Source: Nepenthes gracilis (lineage: Eukaryota; Streptophyta; Magnoliopsida; Caryophyllales; Nepenthaceae). Taken from it: a stretch of DNA of 64,000 nt. Below are positions 1 to 12,116 of this stretch, one piece after another (the stretch's first letter is position 1; every line of letters begins with the position of its first letter). The stretch lies in NCBI GenBank assembly GCA_033239525.1, contig BSYO01000013.1:8518501-8582500 (forward strand). Reading direction: 5' to 3'. The translations under genes and the position numbers were made by a program. The notes under the pieces were generated by a model. That model had not been told where the DNA came from. It saw only the letters and a program-made list of their open reading frames with translations, and did not search any database.

Positions 1-655
1 CTTGATAGGAAAAAAAATTTATTAGGATGGATTACTTTATTGTAATTATATATACATATATATATATATATATATTTCTTTGTTTCAATTATAACTTACT
101 TAATGTACCCTTAACAAAATATATACATAAAGAATAAAATGTCCGCACTTGATACATGTATAATAGGTGCATATATATTGGATAAAATAAGCATATTTGA
201 TATACATATGTACTAGGATAGTTTCTCTAAGTTTTTCTCTCTTATCTTGTCTCAAGCCATTTTTGCTCTATTTTGAACATTTTATGTGAGTTATTTGTTT
301 AAAATACTTTGAGTATACTATTCTTATTTCTATTTAAAATACTCTTATAGATGATTTCATCCAATTTACTCTTTTATTATTCTCTGCTCAATTTTTCAAT
401 ATTTATGGTATATCTGAATATATTTTGAGGAGCTTATTATAATCAAACTTACATTATAGTAAACATAATTTTACCCTTTATTATAAAAAATATTTTTACA
501 AAAAAAAAATCGTGTCTATTTTTTTATATAATTCATATATAAATGTGCTGTTATTTCATTTTATCTATAATTAAGGTAAAGGGTTCGGTAATTAATTTTT
601 GCACAAATTTACTTTTTGTGTGTGACAAAGTTAGGATAGACCGTTTTCCAATAAG
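1..655. other. AT-rich flank, possible decayed 5' LTR
   Basis: No gene is visible. There is a TA dinucleotide run near 47-74. Because a primer-binding-like site and copia gag remnants begin just after it, the stretch may contain the decayed 5' LTR of the copia relic. I could not match it to a 3' LTR, so this is inference only. Confidence 0.3.
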
Positions 656-667
656 TGGTATTCAAGC
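656..667 (+). other. Degenerate primer-binding site of copia relic
   Basis: TGGTATTCAAGC resembles the TGGTATCAGAGC primer site complementary to initiator tRNA-Met that plant LTR elements use. It lies directly in front of gag remnants, where a primer site should be. Single-base differences from the usual form fit an old copy. Confidence 0.45.
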
Positions 668-1440
668 TTTTGAGTTTCTTGCATTTTGTTTGAATTAATG
701 GAGGATAAACAAAATGATCTGTTTGCATGGAATAAATTTTGACATATGGAGTAAGATAAAAGATTTGCTATTTGTCAAAGCAATATATATTTCAATTTCT
801 ACAATTTAGAGGCTAGAATTCAAATCAAAAGAGTGATAAACATTTGAGCTCGAGTAAGTGTGTGTGGGTATATTAGACAATTCATTAATGATAACATGTA
901 TAATCATATTTGGAATAAAAAACATACAAGAAATTTATCGGATAAGTTAGAGGTACTATATCCTTCAAATATGGGTAACAACAAATTATGTTAGCTAATA
1001 AAATTGATGTTATTCTAATATAGAGAAGGGAGCTCCATCACTTTCCATCTAAATTAGTTCCAAGGTAACAATGTTCAGTTGTCTAGTATAGGCATAAAAT
1101 TTGGCGATGATTTTTTTGGCTTATGGTTGTCAACTTTACTGTTGAGTTTTTGAGATGCCATTTAGATCTTTATTACCAACTCCACTTTGAAAGGTATTGT
1201 GATACTAAAAGTTGTTAGTGGTGTTATTCTAAATAAAGAAATAAGGAGAAGATATCCAAATTCTTCATTTTCATAATCCAAGGTACTAATCTCTAGAAAC
1301 AAAGGGAGGAGTAATGGGAAGTACTCCAAGAATAGAGAGGAGCCGAAACGAATGAAAGTCGAGGTATTAAAATATTGAGTATTATTATTATGATAAAAAG
1401 GGTCACACTAAGAGGTATTACTACAAATTAAAATATGAAA
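660..1440 (+). pseudogene. Copia gag remnant (TNT1-like)
   Basis: Reading across frames gives collinear matches to TNT1-type Gag: a start region near 690-760, a DKLEVLY block near 940, an EGSSITFHLN / QLSSIGIKF block near 1030-1110, and a zinc-knuckle relic near 1380-1430 that reads YYYDKKGHTKRYYYKLK. In that knuckle the cysteines have become tyrosine or aspartate. Frameshifts and stops break every frame. It belongs with the pol remnant immediately downstream. Confidence 0.7.
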
Positions 1441-1559
1441 ACAAAGATAGTGGAAAAAAAAGAAGAAAAAAAGCCTTGTGATGCTAAGCAGACTTTATTG
1501 TTATCAAATGTAATTTTTTCATTATATGTAAAGAAGATGTGATCAAATTTGTTAATTAT

Positions 1560-4500
1560 GAGATAAGTTAGATGACAAATAGTAATGCATTGCTTTATGT
1601 TACATCAAGGATGAAAGTCTTTACATCTTATACTCCTAATAATTTTGAGGTATTGAAAAAAGACAATAACGGCTTGCCACGAATTGTGGGTTGTGTTGAT
1701 ATTTGTTTGCAAATCGACACTAGCATCAAGTTGATTTTGAGGGATGTTCAATTTGTCTTAATATAAGACTGAATCTTATTTTTTGTTTTTTTAAAGTTTA
1801 ATAAAAAAGGCTTTTGTTATATTTTATAGGAGAGATTTTAGAAGCTCACTGAAGAATTTGTAGTTGTGGCTTGAGGAAAGAATATATCTAACTTGTATGT
1901 GTTATATGATCTAGTCTCCAATGATGTTACAAACATGATCAATAAAAGTGAGTCTGCAAAACTATAATGTAAGAAGCTTAGTCACATTAGTGAAAAGGAG
2001 ATCAATTGTTTTCCAAAGAGTCCTCTTTTAGGAGTAAAGGAGGTAAAATTGAAGACATATCATCACTGCATGAGCAAAAGGAAATAGAGAGTTTTCTTTC
2101 ATGAAAATTAAAGACATATCACTACTGCATGGGCAAAAAGAAATAGAGAGTTTTCTTTCATAAAAATTCATTTTCAAATTAGTCAGATCATCTAAAGTAT
2201 GTACACATCGACATTTGTGATCCTTTGAAGGTAAAATCTCTTGGTAGAGCACTTAATTTCATTATATTTATCGATAGCTATTCAAAACAATTATGGGTAT
2301 ATACCTTCAAATTGAAGAATCAAACTCTTGGTATTTTCAATGAATTTCTTACATTAGTTGAAAGGTAAATAGGAAAGAAGTTGAATATTGTCCGTGGCAA
2401 TAGCATACGAGAGTACAATTGTCCATTTGATTCTTAATATCATTTGCAAGGCATTCACCACCAAGAGACACCGTTGAAGACATAACAATTGAATGATGTA
2501 GCCAAAATGATGGATTATACATTTATTGAGAGAGTTTGATATTATTTTTGGGGGAAAATTTGCCCAATCCCTTCTTGGGAGAAGTTTTAAATATTGTAAC
2601 TTATGTAATTAATCTCTCATATAATGTTTTTTAAAATGGTGAAATTCCTAACAAAATTTGGTTTGGAAAGTAGGTGTCTTATGATCATTTAAGAGTATTT
2701 GACTGCAAGTTATTTTATCTATGTTCCTAAAAATGAAAGTTTTGAACTTGATGTGAAGATATAAAGTATATTTTTTTGAATTTATGATCTAATATAAAAA
2801 AAAATTTGGATCGAGACATGCTGTAATTCTTAATAATGATACTATTGAAAATATTGGCAAGGTTGAAAAGGTAGTTTCACGTAGCAATGGCTGCTTATGT
2901 GACATGGATCTGATGCCATTGACACATTCATCAATTCATGTTGGCGATGACAATCCCAATGATCATGGAGTTGATAAAAACTATGATTTTCTTACTTTTG
3001 ATAAAATAGAGGATGTTCATGATGAAGTCCACAATGATGTTCATTATGACATTCCCAAGCCAACAACTACTATTCCACTTTGACAATATATAAAAGGTCA
3101 ATGTCCTTTCACAAGCCCATCAAGTGTATGTGGAGAGCTCAAAAGCTATGAAGAAGTAATGGAGGACGATTACAGGGAGTGAATGAATGTCATATAAGAC
3201 GAGATAAAGTTCTTGGATAAAAATCATACATTTGATATTATGAAGTTGCTTAAGCATAAGAAAGCACTAAAAAATGGAATTCTAGATTGAAATCTGAGAA
3301 AAATAATTCACAACCAAGGCACAAGGCAAGATTATTTATGAGAATATATTCTATTTAAATTGTTTCCAAGTTAGCTGCATATATAAACCATGAAGTGGAG
3401 CAACTAAATGAACAAACAATATCTCTCAACAATGATCTTGATGAAGAAATTCATAAGGTGTAATTGAAGGAATTTGAGGTTAAGGAAAAGGAAAAAGTGG
3501 TATGCAAACTTAAAAACAAAACCTTTGCAAGCCCCTATACAATTGTATAAAAAGTTTGAGTCCATTGTGGTAGAATAAGACTACTGCAACACTACTTAGG
3601 ACCATTGCATATTCATATAAAGATTCATCAAAGGGGATTTTGTTATCCATTTCCTTTAATAGGGCAACATGTGTCCCATTTTGATAAGTTGAAGAAGCAA
3701 TTAAGGAAATCTTTTGCTAAAAAAGTCTTGGAAAAGATTTGGGGTTGACGAGATAAATTTTTGGCATAAGAACTTTTCATGATCGAAAGTAGAAGAAGGT
3801 GCAAATGTCGTAAAAGATGTACACTGAAAAGGTGTTTTAGAAATTTAACACGGAAAAATTCAAATCGACCATTACTCCTCTCACCAATTATTTTAAATTA
3901 AGCATTCGACAAAATCCTTACATGGATGAAGAGAAGGCCAACAAGAAATGAGTCCCTTATATTTCTACAATTGGTAGTTTAATATATGTAATAATGTATC
4001 TGATGTCGGATATTACTTATGTGGCTAGAATCATTAGTTGATACCTTTCAAATCTAGGAAATGAGCATTGTGAAATAGAATATGGATATCCACAATGTAT
4101 TTCTTGAGTATATTTATAGTTTGATAATGACAAGTATGCTTTGATCAAATTTACTGATACTAATATGAAAAAAGATATCGATTCTTGAAAATTAACTTTT
4201 GGACATTTAATTAAGTTTTTGAGATGAGCTATATCTTAACAATAAAAATTGTAAAAGTGTATCATACTTTGTATTATCGAAGTTGATTCATCACAGTAGT
4301 GAAAGCTATTAAGGAGATATTTTGGATAAAGAAATTCATTCAAAAATTTGGATTCAAGCAAAATTAGTATGTACTATTTTGCAATAATGAAAGTATTATT
4401 CATCATTGCAAATCTTTCCAAGTACTTTGATTCTACATAGAAGCATATAATGTGAAATATCATTGAGTGAGGAATACTCTTGGTGTAGAGTTGTTAACGC

Positions 4501-4560
4501 AATAAAATCAAGATCGATGATAATGGGTTAGATATAATAATCATAGTGTGACAAAGAGAA
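1560..4560 (+). pseudogene. Copia pol remnant (PR-IN-RT-RNase H, TNT1-like)
   Basis: Domains occur in the normal copia order. A protease-like block at 1572-1765 includes LLYVTSRMKVFTSYTP and IVGCVDICL. A pre-integrase block lies near 1970-2030. Integrase remnants run 2200-2700 (FIDSYSKQLWVYTFK near 2260; YDHLRVFDCK near 2680). Reverse-transcriptase remnants run 3150-4080 (IGSLIYV near 3970). RNase H remnants run 4130-4560, including a SKHIM-like block near 4440. Many stops and indels are present, and the central RT seems shortened. The order copies the TNT1-type Pol polyprotein, so the family call is firm although no long ORF survives. The element is certainly inactive. Confidence 0.75.
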
Positions 4561-7500
4561 AACTTAAAGTATGTTAAGACATTACCAAGATGATTTTGAC
4601 CCTATATAGTCGTGAGAATAGGGATTTAGCCACATGTACCAAGGCAAGGTAATGTGTAGAAAGATGTCACGAGGAGAAATCACCTCAGCTCATTATCTTC
4701 CAACTATATGGAAAGATCCAATGATGATCAACCTTAACCCAAGGTCGTTTACAAAGTTGCCGACTAGATTTTGTCACCTGCAAAAGGTATGACTTGTTGA
4801 TTTTAGCAAGAACAGGGCACTCATTCGAACATGGTCTGCCTAAGCATTACTTATTTGATTGGAATATGAGCTATCTGGAGCATAGTCAATCCAAGCATGT
4901 CACTGATAGAAGCGGAATAAAGAAGGAACTATCCAACATGGCTCACCTGAACATCACTCTTAAGTAAATATATATGGTTCATCCAAACCTCACTCTTTCA
5001 TATAAGTATGATACATATGTGCTACCCTGATTTGGTTATGTAAGTTATCCAAGCAGAGGAAGGTGCTTATCCGAGACCGTCACATATCCCAGAGGAATAA
5101 GGTGACAGCCCATTGAATGATCGTAACTGCGATCATTCACCCGATTGCCCCTAGAGAGTGTTTTATGTCACAGTAGGGAGTTTTAAACATCAGTATCAGA
5201 AGTTTTTTCCTATTAGAAGTTTGACTTCTTGAGGATTTTCTAGGCTTTCTTTCATAGGATTCTATCATGAATCCTAAGGTACTTGGACTTGGGATATCAA
5301 ATTTAAAAATTATTGTGATAGAATTTGGTTCGTATCTTAGGCTTTCTTAGGGTGATCCAAGTATCCAAAAATAAATAAAATTAATAATATTAAAATATAA
5401 AAAAGTATATCAGATAATAATATTAAAGATATATAAAATTCATAATAACACGTAATAAATTAATAACTATTTGAGTCTTAACATTATATTATAACAATAA
5501 CATAAAAATTACAAGATAACTAAATATCAGGAATATAACTAAAATTTTATCAAATCCAAATATCAACATGAATATAAGTCCTAATAAATATATCTCAACA
5601 GATGTCATAATTATATGAGATAGTTTAATATTTTTATCAAATCTTATATGTTACTATAAATCAATAGTTACACGCTTTCCTCCAATGGCTAGGTAAAATT
5701 CGTAAAGTACCGATACCTTCAAATTTGACAATTGACCAACTATTAGGTCTCATAATATATTGTCACCCGTAGTGTTGAGTTTCGAACTCAATTTGTGTGA
5801 ACATATTCTCATTACCCATAGAGATAAACCCAAATTATGCCACGCATGTATTCCCGTAATCTATTTAGAATCTACTCCCAAATAGGATATAAAATACTCA
5901 ATTTTAGTCATATGTCAAGCCCAACATCCTTCAATGTGATATTTATCAATATCTCAATACATATTATTCATAGAACTATAAATATTTCTCCAAATAATTT
6001 TCATCATTTAGTATATAAAAATTAGTGTCAGACAATTATAAACAATATTATGGTACTACAGGTTTTATATTTTTTACACCATAATATTTTTATATAATTT
6101 TTTTTATTTTAACTATAGATAGCAAAGAAAACTACCCATGCGAATTATGTTAATGCTAAGTAATGATTTTTGAGAATATTATAAAAAAATCCAAGAATAA
6201 TTAATTACTCGACAGACCTTTAAGATTTGTTCGATTCTTACCGGTTTCATAGGTATACTAATTTTATTTCTAAAACTATATCAAAAAAATATTATATTTT
6301 ATTATTATTAAACTAAGCTCACAAATTTAATAATTTTATTGGAACTGTCTTGACTAATTTAAACAAGTTTAACTAATGTTAAAAAAATATCTCAAATATC
6401 ATTCCTATATAATTCACAATAAAACATTAAATAACCAAATATACAAACAGGACAAAGTAGGTCAATCCCATATGCTCCCTTCCCTCGCAATGACTTCAGC
6501 AGCAACAAGTGTCGCATTTTGGCGTTCATTGTCATATGGTCATCAATTAATTTCTATACCTTTGGGAAATCTCAAGGAGTAATATTAATATGACAACAAT
6601 TATGAATGTATTTATTTATTGCATTAACAAACGGCTGAATATAACCAATTACACATCTATTGAAATCTGAAACCATCTTTTGTGATTGTCTATGCCATTT
6701 CATTATTTGATTTCTACTACTTCAAGAAATTAAGATGGAGAATTGGCAACTTACTAATAATTTATGCACTGTATATATTTACAGCAATCATCACAAATGT
6801 AAAACTGCAGTAGTCTAAAGTGTGAGCAGATGAGTAAAAAAATCACTTGTTACTATTACCAAGGCTAAAATGGCAGCTTCCGGTGATCATCAAAGCAATT
6901 TCGATACTCAATTATTGAAACATCAAAAATCAAAATCATGTTTCCTCAATAAAAGATTATACTACGCATGTCTTAATATGAAAAGGACAACTTGGCATAA
7001 ACGTATATTTATAACATTGAACTTGAAGATGGAAAAACAAAAATCGATAAAATTGCCCCCATAAGTCACTGTTCATCTTCCTCTACTGCCTGGTCGGACT
7101 CTGGCCAGAAAACCAGAAGGTTGGACTCTGGCTGAACCACAACGCCAACAACTCTTCTATAGAGCGTCCACCATGAGGCTATTTTTGGAGTACATTACGT
7201 CTTTCCAGGTTTGGCATTCTTACTCTGATGCTAGCTTCACACGAATGGTCTGCATGGTGACATCTCAAGGTGGCTATGTGAATATACTCCTGAGAATATT
7301 CACCATATTTCCTGAAAGTGACCCCGATTATATAGGTCCATATCTCAGTCTAGAATATCATCATTTAGAATATTATATTGATTTGAATGTCAAAAGCCCC
7401 CAAAAAAGAATTGTCTCGAAATCATTTTCCTCTATAATGTGTAGGAAATATATTTATATAACTTCGGGTATATCTTGTACATAGGTTGCTAGAACGCTTT

Positions 7501-7729
7501 TTAACATCAAATTTCTTCCTCCATGCTTTCTTTGCTTTTCAGCATCATAATTAGAAATCTACTTTATGTGCTCATCTTCCCCCCCCCTCCCCCCTCTAGC
7601 ACGCTGTACTATCACATGCATTTAGTGTGGTGTTGAAGAATATTTCTATACGTGGTCAAACCATTTTTAAGGAGTTAGAGGAATGTCTCTCGCATGCACC
7701 AATTAGTTTAGTTGGCATGAAAGGACTAA
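4561..7729. other. Unclassified AT-rich stretch
   Basis: No gene could be supported. The open frames at 5837-6025, 6376-6582, 6870-7064 and 7173-7484 are short, of low complexity and match no family I recognise. The part just after 4560 should be the 3' LTR of the copia relic but I could not pair it with a 5' copy. It holds a hairpin at 5114-5139 and a C-rich run at about 7570-7598. Confidence 0.4.
5114..5139. repeat. Perfect 10-bp inverted repeat with 6-nt loop
   Basis: TGAATGATCG is followed by the loop TAACTG and then CGATCATTCA. It lies in a relatively GC-richer island of AT-rich DNA downstream of the copia relic. No terminator or transposon end can be tied to it. Confidence 0.5.
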
Positions 7730-8440
7730 TGTTAAGACCACATATTAGACAAAAATTAATTTACCATAAATAAATATACTCACATATAAATTTAATATGA
7801 CAATTAAGGATCAAAATATTAATAATTTGCCACTGATGTCAATATTGGTTACTTCAATTATTGTAAAATTTTTACTAGTTTGAATCTTTTAAGTATTAAT
7901 ACTCTTTTATAATGATCTATTTTAAAGTATCAAGCCTTAGAGACCAAAAGTTCCTATATATGTATTTTTCCATCAAAAACTGCTAGAGATGGTTACCAAA
8001 AAAGTTGAAAATGGGTAGTTACAATTATTGGTTGTCCTAAAAGAAGAGAAAATATTGAACCATACTTTGGAAAATTTTAATATCAAAAAATCAAATATTA
8101 AAATTTTAATATTTTTCTACTCGATCCATACATTTTATTAAATATGATATTCAAAATCGATCATTTCATATTCTTAAGAAACAAAATATATAAATTACGA
8201 TGATGAGTCATCTATTAATAAGTATTATCTTCTATGCATTATTACACATTATGTTTCCTAGGTACTAACCAATGTGTTATAACATTGATTAATGAATAAA
8301 TATTATATTTATTTTAGGTCCAATTATAGATGATTGTTTTTAAATAAATTAATTAATATACATATAATATGAGAAAATATTGCAAATAAATAGAATTTTA
8401 TTAAAAATATTATTGTTCATACAATGAAAATCATATAATT
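7730..8440 (-). repeat. LTR-like repeat, 3' end of minus-strand copia relic
   Basis: This region matches 19150-19470 and 19529-19760 in the same orientation: shared blocks include TTTTTACTAGTTTG, a CAAGCCTTAGAGAC-type block and an AATATTGAACCA / AATATTGGACCA block. It directly follows, on the minus strand, the RNase H end of a copia pol remnant, so it is probably that element's 3' LTR. The plus-strand left edge is likely TGTTAAGACC at 7730. Divergence is high. Confidence 0.55.
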
Positions 8441-9955
8441 GAACATTAACCCATTTTGACTATATGATTCTTAAATCTCAACGGTAATATATCTTTCATC
8501 AAAGAATTTGCGATCAACTTAATGTCAAGGTATTTAATGACCACTTCTTTTTTAATACATTACTTTATGGTTAAAAACTCGATATTGATATGTTTAATTC
8601 AACTACTATTTTTCTCATTTTTAGTTAAGAAAACGACAACTAAATTGTTGTAATATATCCTCAATAATTTTGAGATGAAATTATCACTTTAAAATCAAAT
8701 ATAAAAATTTTCGTCCATATATCTTGCTTTATATTTTTAAAAAGGGAAACAAACTCAACCTCCATTGTGGATACTCAGTCTCAATTGTAAAAGTAGCAGT
8801 CAGTATTTACTTTATACTTCTCCAATATATAGCACCATTGTCAAACATAAATACATATCCAAATATTGAATTGCATGAATCAACAGAGCCAATAAAATTT
8901 ATATTTGAGTGGCCAAATACTTCTAATTATTAGTCCGCCTATACATAAATGTGAAATCTTTAATACTTTAAAAGTACCTCATCATTTTCTTTATAACTCT
9001 TCATTGATCTATATTTAAATTAGTCTGATATCTTCTTAATATTTTCATAGTAAAATTATATCAAATCTCGTATAAATCTGTTCATACATTAGGCCTCCAA
9101 TAGGGGAAGCACATAAAACATTTTTAAGTTGTTTCTTTCTAAGGTTATTTTTTAAATATTTGTTTAAATTGAATCTATTATCATTTACAATTGGAGCTAT
9201 ACATGATGAATAGTATTTTATTTAAAATCTCTCTAAAATCTTATTAATATAGTTCTCTATGATAGACCCAAAATACATTGATATCTATCTTGATAGATCT
9301 TAATCCTAATAACATAAAATATATCATTCATCATTCATATCTTTATCAATATGAAATTATTTCACATCATATAACAAACCTTATCATTAGATTTAAGTAA
9401 AATATCACTTACATATAAAATTAGAAAATAGATTTTATTCCCATTGGCTTCAAGCATATACATTAATCTATAGTATTTTCTTCAAAACCAAATAAAAAGA
9501 TAAAATTGTCAAACTTTAAATATTATTACTAGAAGAATTATTTTAATCCACATATGGGTTTCTTAAGTTTGCATATTGGTTACTTACCATTATTAGAAGA
9601 GAATCCTTCTAATTATTTTATGTAAACATCATCTTCTAGATTACTATTAAAAAAAAGTTATTTTCACATTCATTTATTATTATTTCATATCAAAATAGAT
9701 AACTAATATCAAAACTATATGAAATAACCTAACTTAGACACAAGAAAGAAAATTTATATAATTACTTCTCTTCATTTGAATAAATCTCTTTAAAATAAGT
9801 CTTTCTTTATATCATTTAACATTATCCAATGATTCTTTTTTTATTTTAAAGACTCATTGCACCCTATGACATTCATCCTATTAGGCAATTCAATAAGATC
9901 TAAGATTTCATTACACCTCATGAAACAGTGATGGATAAAAATTCTACTGAAAATT
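8441..9955 (-). pseudogene. Copia RT-RNase H remnant, minus strand
   Basis: On the reverse strand the blocks run from 9955 to 8441 in copia order. DLIELPNRMNVIGCN lies near 9850-9900, at the RT start. An RF.ARL / GFTQKEG-like segment and a block ending in IYFDMK lie near 9680-9830. An RNase H C-terminal block (IKHINIEFLTIK and LPLRFKNHIV) lies near 8460-8610. Stops and frameshifts are frequent. It is one half of an element whose integrase side is at 16117-18650; a gypsy-like element was inserted between them. Confidence 0.7.
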
Positions 9956-9989
9956 CGGTAAAGTTTTGTTTATAAAATGGACGTCCGCC

Positions 9990-12116
9990 AAATACAAAAA
10001 CCTATACAACTCCTATATAATACATATTATATCCAAAATAATTCTGAAATTCGACATCATCAACAATAACAACACACACCCACAACTACATAACACAGGA
10101 CCTCCATATGCCACAGAAGACAATATGTGGCGTCGGCGTTGTAACTCCGAGTACAACACCAATAGAGATAAGATGCAAATTAGGAACCAATACAACCATA
10201 AAAGATATTTGTGAAAACTACTACATCCATCAATACAGCGAAAATGAAATCATACATCTATCATCATTATCGATATACATATATAAATGACCACAAGTAC
10301 TAAAATAAATATACAACATCCATGCCTTCAACAAAATAACAAAACCAAGTCTTGGAGTCTTCCAACTTGCATCAGCAGCCCTCCTGTGCATACAGCCTAT
10401 CCTGACTCATCGGGCGTGAGTGCATGCTCATCTGGTATGAAGGAAGAGGTAAGGGGTGAGCTAATAGCTCAACAAGTGTATTACAAATCAAAACAATAAG
10501 TAATATAAGCAAGTTGAATAAATGAGGAAGATATGGTCATGAAAGGAACATATAGGCAGGCATGTATATTTAATTATGTTTGGGGTTACTGTTTACTTCT
10601 TTTGGAATACATTTCATGCACAATTATTCATCTTTGCGGATCAGAGTCAATAAGCTTTACTAACAGAGGTGCGGGAGGACGAGGAAAGGATCATGATACA
10701 CCACATGATCTAAGGTCACAAGCTCCTATTATCGACCCAGAAACAGGCCATCACATAATCCCCCGAGACAAAGAGGCAGTCCTCGTCCTTTCATAATAAT
10801 ATCCAAATATTTGACAGGAGTATCACCCACTTTAATAAGCGACAGAATATGCAGCTAGTGTAATCCTTGAGTCTCTTTTGTGATATCCATGTCATACTAA
10901 GGGATATTACCCATTGTAACACAATCCATGGTCCTAGTTTCATAGGTTCTTATTCATTTGAGGAAAGATTCACCATGTTTTCATTCACATGTCTCCATCC
11001 GGGAGTACGATTCCATCATATTTCACATGATGGCCTTTCCTCCTATTACATATTTGATTATTCTCTTCCCTTTGAACTTAAACCTTTTCACAAATCAATT
11101 TGGGTGCATAGATATCACAATGCATAGGAAGGATTGGAACTTCTCACCACATTTGCCAATTATCACTTTGGGGCTTCCAAACACATTTCTTTATAAACCG
11201 GGCACAAGCACACATTTTCGAGGTTTACCATCATTACACATAAATAATTAGTCATAACTCACATAATAATTTATTATGATGGGAGCATGCAAAAACTACA
11301 TTTATTCTTGGGTGAACAGTGTTAGGGCTGTTTTAGAGCGTCGGGACATCGCGAATGGGTCAAGACTTGGATAATCGGACACCCAGCCAAAGTATATACA
11401 TAATTAGGACGTGCTAATTCATAAATTGGGGTCAATTTAACATAAAAACCAAGCGAAGGGGGAATGCCCCAATTCGGGCGTGGGTTTGGCTTTGGTGAAA
11501 CCAACCTGGGCCAATCGAAAAGTGGTTCATGAATTACATCATGAAATCTTTGAGCATTCATTGGGGTTACATATTTTCCATCATTTAGGTGGAGATACAC
11601 TTGTTTCGATCCGATCTATAACCTTTATAATTAGCTCATGGACGGATTCAGACTCCACGGCCTTGTTCTCCTCCTTTCTCTATCTAGTCGCCGTGCTCTC
11701 TCTCTCTCTATCTCAGAAAATGCCGAACAAAATGCCCCGAACAAACCCTTGCGGGTTTTTATATCCCCAACTGGCACCCAAGCGCTAGTCGGGCGCAACC
11801 CAGGCAGTGGCATTCTTCCATTGCCATGCCTCGGGTGCTCGGCGAGTGACCGTCGAGCGCCACATTCGCAAAATCACGCCCGATTTGGAGCTCGAGTACA
11901 CATCGGGCAGTGATCCCTCATAGCCCTGCGCCCTTGCTCTGCCTCAAGCGTTGCTCGAGCGGTGCACACGCAGATTTGGGCCCGAGTTGGTGCCTCGGGC
12001 GCACGGTCCGTTTCCCTCTTTTCAGCTTTCGGTCTCAATTCTTTTTATATTTTAGGCTTAATTTTGATTAATATCATGATAATTACTTTCTAGTTATGAC
12101 GTTTTGGAACCGAACC
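9990..12116 (-). repeat. Left (3') LTR of LARD-like element
   Basis: Blocks at 10230, 10500, 10690, 10920-11030, 11519-11690, 11740 and 11990-12110 all recur in the right copy. The end next to the interior reads, on the minus strand, TAAGAGGTTCGGTTCCAAAACG, comparable to the TGTAAGGTTTTGG start of the other gypsy LTR. A CpG-rich segment at 11830-12000 contains CTCGAG and GCTCGAGCGG motifs. Frames at 11322-11913 lie inside the LTR and are not genes. Confidence 0.6.

Noticed and set aside
5114..5139. microRNA precursor
   Set aside because: A 10-bp stem is far too short.
7173..7484. 103-codon gene
   Set aside because: No recognisable domain, biased AT-rich composition and no supporting exon neighbours.
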